Position numbers and translations under genes: made by a program | Notes under the pieces: generated by a model | Databases searched by the model: none | The model's input: only the letters and a program-made list of their open reading frames with translations | Told to the model about the DNA's origin: nothing | In this document: one piece after another, positions 62,763-64,000 of the stretch | How positions within the stretch are numbered: position 1 is the stretch's first letter | Layout of the letters: the number at the start of each line of letters is the position of its first letter | NCBI RefSeq assembly: GCF_002735695.1 | Contig: NZ_PDZH01000003.1 | Coordinates: 1 to 64,000, forward strand | Length of the DNA stretch: 64,000 bases | DNA from: Chitinimonas sp. BJB300 | Lineage (GTDB): Bacteria > Pseudomonadota > Gammaproteobacteria > Burkholderiales > Chitinimonadaceae | Direction: 5' to 3'

Positions 62763-64000
62763 ATGTACCCGCTGTCTTTCGCCACTGGTCAATTGCTTAG
62801 CCAGTTTCAAGCCCAACTCGGCCAATGGCAAAGTAACGATCGCCTTTATCGCCTGCATACCAAGCTGGGGTCGGATGCTCTTTTGGTAGAGCGTGTTGAT
62901 GGTGTCGAGCAAATCATCGGCGCACCGCTGCCTGCCGCAAACGTACTGTTACCCGATGTAAGCCGCTTCCCGGTAGGCGCACTGGTTGCCGAACAAGCCG
63001 CGCAGCCGCTGCCTCAACTCGGCCACCTAGCCATTGCGCCAGCCTTGCTGCAAAGTAGTGATGTGCCGGCCAGCGCCCCAGATAGCTTGTTGTGCGGCTA
63101 CCGTCTGGCCCTCATCGTCCTCAGCCCCAATAGCGGGCTGGACGTCAACAGCCTGCTCGGCGCACCGGTATTGCTGGAAACACAAACCAGCAGCAGCCGT
63201 ACCAGTCTGCGCCCCACACACGGCCATATCAGCGAAGCCCAAGCGCTGGGCAGCAATGGTGGTTTGGCGCGCTACCAGCTGGTGGTTGAGCCCTGGCTGG
63301 GTTTTTTACGCCAACGGCGCGACAGTTGGGTGTTTCAAGACAAAACCATTGCCGAAATACTGAACAGCATTTTTAGCGACTACCAAGGCCAGGGTGCGCT
63401 TGCACCGGCGTGGCGGCTGGCGTTGGGAGATAAATACCCTAAGCGCAGCCTGCTGACCCAATACCGTGAAACCGACTGGCATTTTGTCCGCCGCCTGATT
63501 GAAGACGAGGGGCTGGTGTGCTGGTTTGAGCATGAGGGGGATACCGGCAGCGCCAGCTTGGGCAAGCACACATTGGTGATTAGCGACCGGCTGGGTCTGG
63601 ATGTGGCTTGCATCGACAATCCCGAATCGCCGATTCGTTTCCACCGCGCGGATGCTACAGAAGGTGGTGATGGCTTGGCTGGTATGACAGCGGGGGCACT
63701 GGGTTTAGGCCCCGGAGGGCGCGACAGCTTCCAGCATTGGCAGGAGCAACGCCATCCGGTACCTAGCCAGCTGCGCCTGCTCAGCCATGACGACCGTACG
63801 CTCAGCGATCAATCGGTTGAAGCCAAACCCAGCGCCACGCAGAAACAAGGTCCCACGCTGCAATTGGCCGACCACATCAGCCACTACGCCTGGGCCGGCA
63901 CGGACGACGGCGAACGGCGCGCCTTCAACCTCTTGGCGGCTTACCAGACCCAGGCCCGGCATATCCAGGCAAAAGGTACCGTACGCAGTCTTGCGCCGGG
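62763..64000 (+). CDS. vgrG: T6SS spike protein VgrG (5' part, runs off the right edge)
   Basis: The frame from ATG 62763 stays open to the window end (412 codons). The N-terminal VgrG/gp27-like domain is clear: YQLVVEPWLGFLRQRRDSWVFQDKTIAEIL and TQYRETDWHFVRRLIEDEGL are classic VgrG segments. The needle part and any effector extension lie outside. A TagN-to-VgrG gap of 94 bp holds no gene. Confidence 0.94.
   Translation, partial: MYPLSFATGQLLSQFQAQLGQWQSNDRLYRLHTKLGSDALLVERVDGVEQIIGAPLPAANVLLPDVSRFPVGALVAEQAAQPLPQLGHLAIAPALLQSSDVPASAPDSLLCGYRLALIVLSPNSGLDVNSLLGAPVLLETQTSSSRTSLRPTHGHISEAQALGSNGGLARYQLVVEPWLGFLRQRRDSWVFQDKTIAEILNSIFSDYQGQGALAPAWRLALGDKYPKRSLLTQYRETDWHFVRRLIEDEGLVCWFEHEGDTGSASLGKHTLVISDRLGLDVACIDNPESPIRFHRADATEGGDGLAGMTAGALGLGPGGRDSFQHWQEQRHPVPSQLRLLSHDDRTLSDQSVEAKPSATQKQGPTLQLADHISHYAWAGTDDGERRAFNLLAAYQTQARHIQAKGTVRSLAP

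Overview
The window looks like chromosome from a betaproteobacterium with moderately high GC. It carries polyhydroxyalkanoate genes (phasin, PhaR), OxyR, a LolCD transporter, SerB, RecJ, RlmB, a DUF1631 protein, and a large exopolysaccharide locus of the type usually found with exosortase A (XrtA/PEP-CTERM). The genus cannot be named from the sequence alone. No tRNA, rRNA, CRISPR array or intact transposase was seen.

Layout. 1-10.4 kb: PHA proteins, oxyR, a rubredoxin-reductase-like flavoprotein, a FemAB-like acetyltransferase, two alpha/beta hydrolases and a DUF1631 protein. Two small repeats with inverted ends lie against stop codons here. 10.2-23.8 kb: housekeeping genes (serB, lolD, lolC, a PilZ-like protein with a phosphoglycerate-mutase-like protein, recJ, rlmB, a KDO-transferase-like protein, ribA) plus an AT-rich glycerophosphodiesterase gene that looks acquired. 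23.8-37.8 kb: a tightly packed minus-strand operon of twelve genes (ACP, two exosortase-A-type hydrolases, aminotransferase, glycosyltransferase, FemAB-like protein, flippase, acyl-CoA ligase, PLP decarboxylase, O-acyltransferase, SGNH esterase, asparagine-synthase-like protein). 38.3-48.7 kb: the divergent plus-strand half (polyprenyl-phosphate sugar transferase, PrsK, PrsR, PrsT, UDP-sugar dehydrogenase and epimerase). Together these should make, decorate and export an exopolysaccharide under control of the PrsK/PrsR sigma-54 system. No exosortase and no PEP-CTERM protein is encoded in the window.

48.8-52.9 kb: a trypsin-like protease, then a four-gene cassette: a small Tat-type exported protein with a GYWKNH motif, a PqqD-like chaperone, an HPr-kinase-like ATPase and a nucleotidyltransferase. 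Sigma-54-type -24/-12 sequences lie before the protease and before the GYWKNH gene. I read this as a candidate peptide- or protein-modification system tied to the exopolysaccharide regulon, and it is the most interesting part of the window.

53-64 kb: part of a type VI secretion locus: a TagX-like M15 peptidase, a PAAR tip protein, an unknown membrane protein, TssM, TagF, a TagN-like OmpA protein and the first 412 codons of VgrG, which runs off the right edge. Baseplate, sheath and ATPase genes are not here.
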